From Pseudomonas syringae (GTDB lineage: Bacteria; Pseudomonadota; Gammaproteobacteria; Pseudomonadales; Pseudomonadaceae), in NCBI RefSeq assembly GCF_023278085.1, contig NZ_CP066265.1:3068501-3132500 (forward strand): a stretch of DNA of 64,000 nucleotides, in the 5' to 3' direction. The position numbers and the translations under genes were made by a program. Under the pieces are notes generated by a model. It had not been told where the DNA came from and ran no database searches. It saw nothing but the letters and a program-made list of their open reading frames with translations. Shown piece by piece: positions 1-9,600 of this stretch (its first letter is position 1; every line of letters starts with the position of its first letter).

Positions 1-1
1 G

Positions 2-643
2 GCACGCCAGCAGCTGTTCACGGAAAACACCATCACCGCCGTGCTGCCGGTCATGAGCAAGCTGAACCTGGCCAATATCGGGCGGCTGCTTCGTCTGTGG
101 GGTGTGGTTCTGACCGGCAATCTGGTCGGCACGCTGCTGGTGGCCTACGTCATGCTCAACCTGCCGATTTTCGATAGCAGCACTGACAAGGCGTTTCTGG
201 AGATTGGCCGCAAGGTCATGGAGAACGACCTCAGCCAGATGTTTTCCAAGGGCATTGTCTCCGGCTGGATGATTGCGACCATGGTCTGGATGATTGCCTC
301 GATGGAAAACGCCAAGATAGCAATCATCGTGCTCATCACTTACCTGATGGCGCTGGGCGATTTCACTCACATCGTGGTGGGTTCGGCCGAAGTATCCTAT
401 CTTGTATTCGCGGGTGAGCTGGGCTGGAAGGACTTCTGGTTTGCTTTTGCAGCACCTACGCTGGCAGGCAACATCATTGGTGGCAGTTTTATCTTTGCCC
501 TGATCAGCCATGCGCAGATTCGTAGCGAGAAGGACACCACAGCCAAAATGGAACGCGACCGCAAAAACAAGGCGGAAAAACGTCGTCTGGAAAAAGAGCA
601 GACGCTCAAGGACGCGGATTCCGCAGCCCAACAAGAGATATGA
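2..643 (+). CDS. Formate/nitrite transporter family channel (5' truncated by window edge)
   Basis: The reading frame is already open at the window edge. It enters with the stretch LFTENTITAVLPVM, typical of the formate/nitrite transporter (FocA/NirC) family, so the true start lies upstream. Several hydrophobic segments follow, including one around the GDFTHIVVGSAE motif, which corresponds to the conserved central part of FNT channels. The C-terminal tail of about 35 residues is highly charged (Lys/Glu/Arg rich) and would be cytoplasmic. FNT proteins are pentameric inner-membrane channels for small monovalent anions such as formate, nitrite or hydrosulfide. The sequence does not show which is carried here. 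The next gene is 86 nt downstream on the same strand and appears to be separately transcribed. Confidence 0.85.
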   Translation, partial: ARQQLFTENTITAVLPVMSKLNLANIGRLLRLWGVVLTGNLVGTLLVAYVMLNLPIFDSSTDKAFLEIGRKVMENDLSQMFSKGIVSGWMIATMVWMIASMENAKIAIIVLITYLMALGDFTHIVVGSAEVSYLVFAGELGWKDFWFAFAAPTLAGNIIGGSFIFALISHAQIRSEKDTTAKMERDRKNKAEKRRLEKEQTLKDADSAAQQEI

Positions 644-729
644 TCCCCGTCATTAAACTTTCTTTCAGGGAACGCGCCGGGTTTTAAAGGCAGAATGACG
701 CTTTGAACGCACTTATTCAGGCAGGGACC

Positions 730-1413
730 ATGACCCGAATTCTGGCTATCGAAGATGATGCCATCACCGCCAAGGAAATCGTCACCGAACTCAGCAGCCA
801 CGGGCTGGAAGTGGACTGGGTCGACAATGGCCGTGATGGCCTGGCGCGTGCAGTGAGTGGCGATTACGACCTTATTACCCTGGACCGCATGCTGCCGGAG
901 ATGGATGGTCTGACCATCGTCACCCACCTGCGGGCTCAGGGTATTTCCACCCCCATTCTGATGATCAGCGCCTTGTCCGATGTGGACGAGCGCGTTCGGG
1001 GATTGCGTGCCGGAGGGGATGACTATCTGCCCAAGCCTTTTGCGTCGGACGAAATGGCCGCACGCGTCGAGGTCTTGTTGCGGCGCAGCAACCCGGTCAG
1101 TGCCGCCAAGACGGTGTTGCAGGTTGCCGATCTGGAACTGAACCTGATCACCCGGGAAGCCTGTCGCGGCGGCGAGCCGCTGATCCTGCTGCCCACGGAG
1201 TTCAAACTGCTGGAGTTTCTGATGCGCAACAGTGGGCAGATCATCACGCGAATGATGATCTTCCAGGAAGTCTGGGGCTATCACTTCGATCCGGGCACCA
1301 ACCTGATCGACGTCCACATCGGCCGCCTGCGCAAAAAGATCGACCAACCCGGCACCGCACAGCTTATTCAGACCGTGCGAGGATCCGGCTATGTCATTGC
1401 CGAACCCGTCTAA
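730..1413 (+). CDS. OmpR/PhoB-family response regulator
   Basis: This is a 227-residue two-component response regulator. The receiver domain (about residues 1-120) has the acidic pair in IEDD near residue 10, the phospho-acceptor Asp52 in LITLDRMLPEMDG, and the KPF motif near residue 102. A winged-helix DNA-binding domain follows, with typical ELLPTEFKLLEFL and RLRKKID segments and the terminal VRGSGYVI. A TTG codon in the same frame at 703 would add nine residues. The ATG at 730 is preferred because it follows an AGGCAGGG ribosome-binding sequence and begins the canonical MTRILAIEDD. It overlaps the following kinase gene by 23 nt, so the two are cotranscribed. The signal and targets are unknown; the RND operon downstream is one possible target. 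Confidence 0.93.
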   Translation: MTRILAIEDDAITAKEIVTELSSHGLEVDWVDNGRDGLARAVSGDYDLITLDRMLPEMDGLTIVTHLRAQGISTPILMISALSDVDERVRGLRAGGDDYLPKPFASDEMAARVEVLLRRSNPVSAAKTVLQVADLELNLITREACRGGEPLILLPTEFKLLEFLMRNSGQIITRMMIFQEVWGYHFDPGTNLIDVHIGRLRKKIDQPGTAQLIQTVRGSGYVIAEPV

Positions 1414-2788
1414 GGGCTGGCGATCGTCTACAAGCCGATTATTGGCGCTGTACAGTTCTCTGTTCGTGGCCTGGAGCGTGATTCTTCTTGGCGTCCTGTA
1501 CTGGGAGGTCACGTCCTACCTGGATACCCTCGCCCGCCAGTCGCTCACCCATCGCCAGCAGTTGTTCTCACGCTTCGAGGGTCAGGGTCTGGTGGACGCC
1601 CTGGCAACCAGCATGACCTTCGATACACGCTCGGTGGATGCCTACGGCCTGTTCGATCAGAACTTCCGCCCGGTGGCCGGCCCCATCACCAGCATCCCGA
1701 AAAACCTGCCGATCGACGGCCAGATTCATGTCCTGAACGACTGCATCGAGTCGGATGATCCGGGGATGCCGCAAGGCAGTTGCGATGCAATCGTCAATCG
1801 CACTCCGGATGGCCGCTGGCTGGTGCTGGTTCGCGAGAATGGTTCATTGTTTGCGGTCAGCACACTGATCCTGCACGCCTTGCTGTGGGGTATCTCGCTG
1901 ACCATTATCCCGGGCGTCGCAGGCTGGCACTTGCTGCGTCGGCGCCCGCTACGGCGCATCAGGGCCATTCAGGCGAGCGCCGAATCGATCATCGAGGGCG
2001 ACATGGCCGGGCGCCTGCCGGTTTCCAACCGGCGCGACGAACTGGACATGCTGGCGGTGATCGTCAACGCCATGCTCGACCGCATCGAAAAACTCATGAA
2101 CGAAGTCAAGGGCGTCTGTGACAACATCGCTCACGATCTGCGCACTCCGCTGACACGTCTTCGCGCTCAGTTGTACCGCATTCAGCAGCAATCGGCGCCT
2201 GACTCTACCCACGCCACGCAGATCGCTCAGGTGATTGGCGAGGCCGATACGCTCATGGCGCGGTTCAGGGGCCTGCTGCGGATTTCGGAGCTGGAAGACC
2301 GTCAACGACGTTCAGCGTTCATCGAGCTTGAGTTGCAGCCGCTACTGCAGGAGTTGCACGATTTTTACCTGCCACTGGCCGAAGAAGACCAGATTACGCT
2401 GCTGCTGGAACTGCATGATCCGTTGCCCACTCTGGTGGGTGACCGGGCCCTGCTGTTCGAGGCGTTGACCAATCTGCTGGGTAACGCGATCAAATTCACC
2501 CCGTCTGGCGGAATCGTGAAAATCAGTGCCTACACCGCAAAGGACGGCACCACGCCATGCATTGAAGTGCAGGATTCCGGGCCAGGCATCCCGGTCGCCG
2601 AGCGTGATGCAGTGTTCCAGCGTTTCTATCGCAGCGAAAACGGCAACGAGCACAGCGGCTTCGGGCTCGGCCTGTCGGTAGTTGCCGCCATCGTCAATCT
2701 GCACGGGTTTACCCTGCAGATCGGCACCAGCGAATACGGCGGCGCCAGCCTGCTGCTGGAATGTCGTCCGGTACATGCGCTGGCATGA
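1391..2788 (+). CDS. Two-component sensor histidine kinase
   Basis: This 465-residue membrane kinase pairs with the preceding response regulator. TM1 is at about 19-38, and a periplasmic sensor loop of about 115 residues contains two Cys (118 and 131). TM2 is at about 156-178, followed by a HAMP linker. The dimerisation/phospho-acceptor H-box is NIAHDLRTPLTRLRAQ with His248. The HATPase domain carries the N-box LLGNAIKFTP, the G1 box DSGPGIP and the G2 box GFGLGLSVV. The ATG lies inside the end of the regulator gene, which indicates translational coupling. A hairpin with a T-run follows the stop. The input signal cannot be read from the sequence. Confidence 0.93.
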   Translation: MSLPNPSKGWRSSTSRLLALYSSLFVAWSVILLGVLYWEVTSYLDTLARQSLTHRQQLFSRFEGQGLVDALATSMTFDTRSVDAYGLFDQNFRPVAGPITSIPKNLPIDGQIHVLNDCIESDDPGMPQGSCDAIVNRTPDGRWLVLVRENGSLFAVSTLILHALLWGISLTIIPGVAGWHLLRRRPLRRIRAIQASAESIIEGDMAGRLPVSNRRDELDMLAVIVNAMLDRIEKLMNEVKGVCDNIAHDLRTPLTRLRAQLYRIQQQSAPDSTHATQIAQVIGEADTLMARFRGLLRISELEDRQRRSAFIELELQPLLQELHDFYLPLAEEDQITLLLELHDPLPTLVGDRALLFEALTNLLGNAIKFTPSGGIVKISAYTAKDGTTPCIEVQDSGPGIPVAERDAVFQRFYRSENGNEHSGFGLGLSVVAAIVNLHGFTLQIGTSEYGGASLLLECRPVHALA

Positions 2789-2797
2789 TCAGTACGG

Positions 2798-2823
2798 ATC
2801 CCGCTTTTTAGCGGGATTTTTGC
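2798..2823 (+). terminator. Rho-independent terminator of the two-component operon
   Basis: The inverted repeat ATCCCGC/GCGGGAT has 7-bp arms and a six-base loop, is followed by a run of five T, and starts 10 nt after the kinase stop codon. Confidence 0.85.
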
Positions 2824-3361
2824 TATCAGCCACGGCGTAAGGTTGATGCCTGCAAGCAGACTGAAGAACGTGAGCTGACTGGCTCGAAAAACCGCGGCGC
2901 GCCTGCTTTTTGACAAGCTTGAAGTGTCTGGATCAAGGGTTTCTGCGTTTTGATAATAATCTGGCGCAGCTTGCCAAGCACCTATTTGTAACATTATGTT
3001 TCATAAAATGATATTGCTTGACCGTTTCAGCGTGCACAAGTTCCGACCATTAGTTGAGCTTTTCGGGCGCTTTAGCTCGCTTTTCCCCGAACAAACCCGT
3101 CGTGCTCATCACCCTATCCAAACGGGTGGGTATTGAAAATGTGAACTGCCCTACATTTTTATGACGTCAGTGACTTGTCGGTCTGATGGCACTGGGTTAT
3201 CTATAGCCGGGCATCACGCGCAGTCGCAACACCGTTTTCCTGTTCTACCCAAAATAATAACTCACCGGATTTCGCCACTGACAAGGCGAGGCTCAGGCAT
3301 GGCTGCCCGAGCAGAGAAAGCTGTATTTAATCGTGGGATCGACATCGGCTGGGAGGCTATT
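2824..3361 (+). promoter_or_regulatory. Long non-coding leader/promoter region of rhlA
   Basis: About 540 bases separate the terminator of the two-component operon from the rhlA start. No convincing gene is seen. The stretch is richer in A/T than its neighbours between about 2940 and 3020. It contains overlapping inverted repeats around 3095-3128 (ACCCGT/ACGGGT and CACCC/GGGTG). The open frame extends upstream of the chosen rhlA ATG to 3161, but that part has no resemblance to RhlA and no good ribosome-binding site. The region probably holds the rhlA promoter and a long 5' untranslated leader. I could not fix a transcription start. Confidence 0.4.
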
Positions 3362-4225
3362 ATGGGCGCACAATCAAAGATTTTAAGCGTAGGTGAGTAC
3401 AAGGTTTATACCGAGACTTACTGGAGAAGCAGCGACGCCAAAACCATCTTGCTGGTCAACGGCGCATTGTCCACAACAGGCTCTTTCGGACAGACCGTCA
3501 AGTACCTGCAACCGCACTACAACCTGGTTCTCTTCGACCTGCCCTTTTCCGGACAATCCCGGGCGCACAACTCGGATGACATGATTGTCAGCAAGGAAGA
3601 TGAAGTAAACATCCTCCTTCAACTGATCGATCTGTATCAGGTCAACTACCTGCTTTCTGTGTCGTGGGGCGGCGTATCAGCCTTGCTGGCGCTTGCCGAA
3701 TGCCCGGCATCCGTGGAAAAGGCGATCATCAGCTCGTTTTCGCCGGTCCTCAACGAACCGATGCTCGACTACATCGACAATGCTCAGGTGTACCTCGCCG
3801 CACGCGAGAAACGCAAGATCGGCGCGCTGCTTAACGACACGGTCGGCAAGTACTTACCCCGCCTGTTCAAGCTCTACAACTACAAGCACCTGATCAGCCT
3901 TGCCGAACATGAGTACGCGCAGATCGACTTCCATATCAGCCAGATTCGCACACTAAGCGCCAGTAACTACGTCGAGCGTTTTTCGTCGATCAAGATCCCG
4001 GTGCTGTTCATCAACGGCGAGAAGGATGAATACACCACCGTCGAAGATGCACGCATGTTCTCCAACTACATCGCCAAGAGTAGTTTCAACGTCGTGCCGG
4101 ACACCGGGCACTTTCTGGACCTGGAAAGCAAGGCGGCCTGGCACCACTCGCAAAAGACTGCGCTGCAATTTCTGGGCACCGAAGCCAGAACCGAAGTATG
4201 GCCAAGCGTCACTGCGATGGCATGA
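3362..4225 (+). CDS. rhlA: RhlA-type 3-(3-hydroxyalkanoyloxy)alkanoate (HAA) synthase
   Basis: This 287-residue alpha/beta hydrolase-fold protein resembles P. aeruginosa RhlA along its length. Shared stretches include VNGALSTTGSF, NLVLFDLPFSGQSR, DEVNILL, SVSWGG (nucleophile Ser101), NETVGKYLP-like, FINGEKDEYTT and DTGHFLDLESK with the catalytic His. RhlA joins two 3-hydroxyacyl-ACP units into the lipid HAA, a surfactant used in surface motility and the precursor of rhamnolipids. No rhlB glycosyltransferase is nearby, consistent with P. syringae releasing HAA itself. The ATG at 3362 follows a clear GGGAGG ribosome-binding site. The RND efflux genes begin about 100 nt downstream on the same strand and may export the product (inference). 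Confidence 0.9.
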   Translation: MGAQSKILSVGEYKVYTETYWRSSDAKTILLVNGALSTTGSFGQTVKYLQPHYNLVLFDLPFSGQSRAHNSDDMIVSKEDEVNILLQLIDLYQVNYLLSVSWGGVSALLALAECPASVEKAIISSFSPVLNEPMLDYIDNAQVYLAAREKRKIGALLNDTVGKYLPRLFKLYNYKHLISLAEHEYAQIDFHISQIRTLSASNYVERFSSIKIPVLFINGEKDEYTTVEDARMFSNYIAKSSFNVVPDTGHFLDLESKAAWHHSQKTALQFLGTEARTEVWPSVTAMA

Positions 4226-4235
4226 AGCACAACCG

Positions 4236-4278
4236 TCAGCGTCCGGAAAGCTCTGCGGCTTTTCCGGCGTGACGCTGT
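4236..4278 (+). terminator. Imperfect hairpin between rhlA and the RND operon
   Basis: Nested inverted repeats lie just after the rhlA stop: outer CAGCGT/ACGCTG arms and inner CCGGAAAGC/GCTTTTCCGG arms. There is no strong T-run after the stem. It could be a weak terminator or an mRNA-stabilising element that lets some transcription pass into the pump genes. Confidence 0.4.
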
Positions 4279-4323
4279 CATTCATGCGTATCGGCTTACT
4301 TGATCGGGCAGTGCCATTCATTG

Positions 4324-5523
4324 ATGACTCTTTCTCTTGCAACGCGCTTGCGTTCGTTGTGCCGTGCCTGCGGATTTTTTCGGCCGTTGCACGCGTCCGC
4401 CTTTCAACCCGGCCTTGTGCTGGGGCTCGTTTCGCTGCTCTCGCTCAGCGCCTGTTCTGCAGGAAAACCCGCAGATAAAGCGCTGGTACGGGTCGCGGTG
4501 CTGCCTGTGACAGCCACGCAGATCACCAGCAGCGTGGTCCTGACCGGCGATATTCAGGCGCGCAAGGTGACCGAGCAATCCTTTCGTGTGTCCGGCAAGC
4601 TGGTAAAACGCTACGTTGACGTCGGGGACCGGGTGCGGGCCAATCAACTGCTTGCCAGGCTGGACCCTCGCGAACAAAAGACTGATCTGGCCTCTGTCAA
4701 CGCCGACGTGGCGGTCAGGGAATCACGCTTGCGCCTCGCGGAACAGAATTATCAGCGTCAGCAAATACTGCTGCCCAAGGGCTATACCAACCTCAGCGAA
4801 CATCAGAAAGCCCGTTCGGGCCTGGAAAGCGCTCGCGCAGATCTTGCCGCACTGCAAGCGCAACGGGCCAACGCGCGTGATCAGGTGGGTTACACCGAAC
4901 TGGTCGCGGTAGCCGATGGTGTCATCACCGCCCGGCATGCCGAAGAAGGCCAGGTGGTGCAAGCCGCCACACCGGTTTTCAGCCTCGCCCACGACGGCGA
5001 GCGCGAGGCCGTGTTCTCCGCCTATGAGTCGCTGTTGCCCACCGATCACACCGGCGGAGCGATCTCGGTGAGCCCGGTGGGTCAGCCGGATATCCGGTTG
5101 ACCGGTGTGATCCGCGAAATCACGCCCATTGTGTCTGCCAGCAACGGTACGTTGCGGGTGCGCGTGGCCTTGCCGGACAACGCAGCTGCGCTTGCGCTGG
5201 GCAGTGTGGTCAGCGCACACCTGGAAACTATCTCTCAGCCAGCGTTTGCCCTGCCCTGGTCGGCCTTGAGCCGCACCAAAGGGGAGCCGGCGGTGTGGCT
5301 GGTCGATGCGCAGGCAAAAGTCAGGCTGGCGCGTGTGAAAGTGTTGCGTTACGAACAGGGCCAGGTGCTTGTATCGGCAGGTCTGGCCGAGGGTGATCAA
5401 GTGGTTTCCCGAGGGCTGCAATTTCTCTATGCCGGGCAAAAGGTCGAGGTGGCCGAGCGAGCTTCGGTCCATAGGGACGCCTCATTGGCGCGCTCTCTAT
5501 CGAGCCCGGAGGCAACACGATGA
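4324..5523 (+). CDS. RND efflux periplasmic adaptor (membrane fusion lipoprotein), first of two
   Basis: This 399-residue HlyD/AcrA-family adaptor has a signal sequence ending in a lipobox-like LSAC at the N-terminus, so it is probably an inner-membrane lipoprotein. The lipoyl/barrel-sandwich halves are visible (GKLVKRYVDVGDRVRANQLLARLD and GVITARHAEEGQVVQA), separated by an alpha-hairpin rich in Ala/Gln/Arg. A beta-barrel and membrane-proximal domain follow. An in-frame TTG at 4300 exists, but the ATG at 4324 gives the normal signal peptide. The stop overlaps the start of the second adaptor by 4 nt (ATGA). Two adaptors feeding one pump recall TriA/TriB of P. aeruginosa. The substrate is unknown. 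Confidence 0.9.
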   Translation: MTLSLATRLRSLCRACGFFRPLHASAFQPGLVLGLVSLLSLSACSAGKPADKALVRVAVLPVTATQITSSVVLTGDIQARKVTEQSFRVSGKLVKRYVDVGDRVRANQLLARLDPREQKTDLASVNADVAVRESRLRLAEQNYQRQQILLPKGYTNLSEHQKARSGLESARADLAALQAQRANARDQVGYTELVAVADGVITARHAEEGQVVQAATPVFSLAHDGEREAVFSAYESLLPTDHTGGAISVSPVGQPDIRLTGVIREITPIVSASNGTLRVRVALPDNAAALALGSVVSAHLETISQPAFALPWSALSRTKGEPAVWLVDAQAKVRLARVKVLRYEQGQVLVSAGLAEGDQVVSRGLQFLYAGQKVEVAERASVHRDASLARSLSSPEATR

Positions 5524-6620
5524 GCCCGCCATCAGGCAACCCCCGACCGGGACGCGCACTCTGGCTGTTCTGCACCTTGATCGTCGTGCTGCCGGGCTGT
5601 CGCGACAAGCCGGTGCGCCCGGTTGTCGAGCGTCCGGTGCTTTACACCGAGATCGTCGATCAGCGCAGCGCCTCCTCCGGCCGCTTCGCCGGGACCATCC
5701 AGCCGCAGTACGAAGTGGCACTCGGCTTTCGCGTCGCCGGACGCATAACGACCCGTCATGCCGAAATTGGTCAGCTGGTGCGCAAAGGCGATCTGCTCGC
5801 CACCCTCGACTCCGCTGATCAGCAGCATCAGTTGCGCGCCCGGCAGGCCGAACTCAGCAAGGCACAGGCCTCCTGGCAGCAGGCTCGAGACGAGCACGTG
5901 CGCTATGACCAGTTGTACGAGCGCGGCATCGGTTCGCGGGCGCGAGTGGATCAATTGAACAGCGACCTTCACGCGCAAGACGCGATCCGCCAACAGACCG
6001 GCGTTGCCGTGCAGCAAGCCAGTGATCATGTGTCCTACACCCGATTGACCGCCGAGTTCGACGGTCTGGTGACCGGCTGGCATGCCGAGGTCGGTCAAGT
6101 CATTGCAGCCGGCCAGTCGGTGGTCAGCCTGGCCCGACCGGAAAGTCGCGAAGCGGTGGTCGACCTGCCAATGGGGTTGCTCGCCGCGCAGAATAATGGC
6201 CGGCAAATCAGGGTGATCTCCCAGCTTGACGAGCACGTCACGGTCCTGGCGCAGGTCCGTCAACTGGCGCCGCAGATTGATGCGGGTACGCGCACCCAGC
6301 GCGTGCGTCTGGCGTTGCAGCACACGCCGGACAGCTTCCGGCTGGGTTCGACCGTTAGCGTGGACATCAGCGGCGACGCAACGGTGTTTCACGAGCTGCC
6401 CGGCAGCGCCGTGCTGGAACAGGACGGCAAGGCTCAGGTGTGGGTGATAGATCCGTCGACATCGACACTGAGCCCGCGAGCGGTGCAGGTCATGGCGCGC
6501 AACGGCTCAACGGTACAGCTGAGTGGCGAACTGCGGGCGGGCGAAAAAGTGGTGATCGCCGGCGTCAACGGCATGCAGGTCGGACAGAAGGTGCGTATGC
6601 AACGAGAGGTCAGTTTGTGA
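5520..6620 (+). CDS. RND efflux periplasmic adaptor (membrane fusion lipoprotein), second of two
   Basis: This 366-residue adaptor has the same domain plan as the preceding gene but a distinct sequence. Its signal peptide ends in the lipobox VLPGC. The lipoyl-half motifs are AGRITTRHAEIGQLVRKGDLLATLD and EFDGLVTGWHAEVGQVI, with a helical hairpin between them, and the C-terminal barrel ends in VGQKVRMQ. ATGA coupling occurs at both ends: its ATG overlaps the upstream stop, and its TGA overlaps the GTG start of the pump. Retention of two non-identical adaptors suggests that both are needed, as shown for TriABC. Confidence 0.9.
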   Translation: MSPPSGNPRPGRALWLFCTLIVVLPGCRDKPVRPVVERPVLYTEIVDQRSASSGRFAGTIQPQYEVALGFRVAGRITTRHAEIGQLVRKGDLLATLDSADQQHQLRARQAELSKAQASWQQARDEHVRYDQLYERGIGSRARVDQLNSDLHAQDAIRQQTGVAVQQASDHVSYTRLTAEFDGLVTGWHAEVGQVIAAGQSVVSLARPESREAVVDLPMGLLAAQNNGRQIRVISQLDEHVTVLAQVRQLAPQIDAGTRTQRVRLALQHTPDSFRLGSTVSVDISGDATVFHELPGSAVLEQDGKAQVWVIDPSTSTLSPRAVQVMARNGSTVQLSGELRAGEKVVIAGVNGMQVGQKVRMQREVSL

Positions 6621-9600
6621 AGGCGCGTTTCAATCTGTCGGCCTGGGGGCTCCGGCATCGCACACTGGTCTGGTACATGATGTTCGTTTCACTGCTGATG
6701 GGCAGTGGGTCATTCCTGAACCTGGGCCGCGAGGAAGATCCGTCGTTCGCGATCAAGACCATGGTCATTCAGGCCCGCTGGCCGGGTGCGACGTTGCCCG
6801 ACACCCTGCAACAGGTGACCGATCGACTGGAAAAGAAGCTCGAAGAAATCGATGCGCTGGATTACGTGAAGAGTTACACGCTGGCCGGTGAATCGACGAT
6901 TTTCGTATTTCTCAAAAGTGAAACCCGCAGCGCCGACATCCCGGCAGCCTGGTATCAGGTGCGCAAGAAAATCAACGATGTGCGCGCCGAGTTGCCCAGT
7001 GGCATTCAGGGCCTGGCGTTCAACGACGAGTTCGGTGACGTATTCGGTAGCATCTATGCATTCACCGCCGATGGTCTTTCGTTTCGCCAGTTGCGCGATT
7101 ACGTCGAACAGGTGCGGGCCGATATCCGCAGCGTGCCCAACCTGGGCAAGATCGAACTGCTCGGCGCGCAACGCGAAGTCATCTACCTGAATTTTTCCAT
7201 CCGCAAACTGGCCGCGCTCGGCATCGATCAGCGTCAGGTGCTGCAAAGCCTGCAAGCACAGAACTCGGTCACACCGGCAGGCGTCATGGAAGCCGGGCCC
7301 GAGCGCATTGCGGTGCGCGCCAGCGGCCAGTTCAGCAGCGAAGAAGACCTGAAAGCCGTCAACCTGCGCTTGGGCGAGCGCTTCTTCCGCCTCAGCGATC
7401 TGGCGACCATCGAACGCCGCTATGCCGACCCGCCCTCCTCGCTGTTCCGTTTCAACGGTCAACCGGCAATCGGCCTGGCGGTGGCCATGAAGCAAGGCGG
7501 CAATATTCAGGCGTTCGGCACGCAATTACAGCAGCGCATTGACGATCTGACCCGCGAACTGCCGCTGGGCATTGACGTGCATCTGGTGTCCAGCCAGGCC
7601 GAGGTAGTCGAGAAAGCCATTGGCGGCTTCACCCATGCACTGTTCGAAGCAATTCTTATCGTGCTGGTGGTCAGCTTCATCAGCCTCGGCATTCGCGCCG
7701 GTCTGGTGGTGGCCTGTTCGATCCCGCTGGTACTGGCGCTGGTCTTCGTGTTCATGGAATACAGTGGCATCACCATGCAGCGCATCTCGCTCGGCGCACT
7801 GATCATTGCCCTCGGGCTGCTGGTCGACGACGCGATGATCACTGTCGAAATGATGGTCACCCGCCTGGAGAGCGGCGACTCGTTACCGCAAGCCGCAACC
7901 TACGCCTACACCTCGACCGCGTTCCCGATGCTGACCGGCACGCTGGTGACGGTCGCCGGTTTCGTGCCCATCGGCCTGAACTCCAGCTCAGCGGGCGAAT
8001 ACGTGTTCACCATGTTCGCAGTGATTGCCGTGGCCCTGTTGCTGTCCTGGCTGGTGGCCGTGCTGTTTGCGCCGCTGATCGGCGTACACATCCTCAAGGC
8101 CTCGGCAAAGCACGTCGCGCCGGGGCGCTGGGCGCGTGGCTTCAGTCGCCTGCTGATCAAAACACTGGACCATCGCGGGTGGGTGATCGGCGTTACCGTG
8201 CTGCTGTTCATCGGCTCGCTGTTCGCTGGTAAGTTGCTGCAAAACCAGTTCTTTCCCGACTCGGATCGGCCGGAAATCCTGGTCGATATCTACATGCCGC
8301 AAAACGGCTCCATCGACGGCACGCGTCAGGCCATGGATCGTTTCGAAGCGACGCTCAAGCATGATCCGGATGTGCTGCGCTGGAGTTCTTATGTCGGCAA
8401 AGGCGCGGTGCGTTTTTACCTGCCGCTGGATCAGCAACTGAGCAACCCGTTCTATGGACAATTGGTGATCGTCAGCCAGGGTGGCGAAGCGCGCGACCGC
8501 TTGATCGAACGTCTGCGCCAGCGCTTCCGGGACGACTACGTGGGTGTCGGTGGCTACGTTCAGCCGCTGAACATGGGGCCGCCGGTCGGCTGGCCGGTGC
8601 AGTATCGGGTCAGCGGGCCGGACATCGAACAGGTGCGCAGCCAGGCCATGGCACTGGCCGCCATTCTCGACGCCAACCCGAATATCGGTCAGGTGATCTA
8701 TGACTGGAACGAGCCGGGCAAGGTGCTGAAGATCGACATCGCTCAAGACAAGGTGCGCCAGTTCGGATTGTCCTCGGAAGACGTGGCGCAGATCCTCAAC
8801 AGCCTGGTGACCGGCAACACCATTACCCAGGTGCGTGACAGCACGTATCTGATCGATCTGGTAGGCCGCGCCGAAAGCGACGAACGCAGCTCGGTGCAGA
8901 CCCTCAGCAACCTGCAGATTCCGACCCCGGACGGTTCGACCGTGCCGCTGCTGGCGTTTGCCACCCTCAGTTACGAGCAGGAACAACCTCTGGTCTGGCG
9001 TCGCGACCGGTTGCCGACCATTACCCTCAAGGCCAGCGTGCTGGGCAAGCTGCAACCGGCCGCACTGGTCAAGCAGTTGAAACCTGACGTCGATGCCTTC
9101 AGCGCCAGTCTTCCGCTACGCTACTCGGTCGCCACCGGCGGCGCAGTCGAGGCCAGCGCGCGCTCACAAGGGCCGATATTGAAAGTCGTGCCGCTGATGC
9201 TGTTGTTAGTGGTGAGTTTCCTGATGATCCAGCTGCACAGCGTGAAGAAAATCCTGCTGGTGGTCAGCGTGGTGCCGCTCGGGCTGATCGGGGTGGTCGC
9301 CGCGCTGCTGATATCCGGCTACCCGTTGGGCTTCGTCGCAATACTCGGCGTGCTGGCGCTGATCGGCATCATCATCCGCAACTCGGTGATTCTGGTCACC
9401 CAGATCGACGAATTCATTGCCGCAGGCGAAAGTGCCTGGTCATCGGTGGTCAAGGCCACCGAGCATCGCTGCCGACCGATTCTACTGACCGCAGCGGCCG
9501 CCAGCCTCGGCATGATCCCCATCGCCCGCGAGGTGTTCTGGGGGCCGATGGCCATTGCCATGATCGGCGGCATCGCCATGGCGACCTTGTTGACGTTGTT

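Noticed and set aside
397..1512. A 371-codon antisense frame over the channel and response-regulator genes
   Set aside because: Spans two well-supported genes and encodes no recognisable domain.
2960..2985. Possible sigma-54 promoter (TGGCGC...TTGCC) upstream of rhlA
   Set aside because: The GG and GC elements are 8 bases apart instead of 10, so it does not fit the -24/-12 spacing.
3095..3130. Possible lux-box-like repeat upstream of rhlA
   Set aside because: The inverted arms (CACCC/GGGTG) do not fit the CT-N12-AG pattern and differ from the two lux-box-like palindromes at 43242 and 43900.
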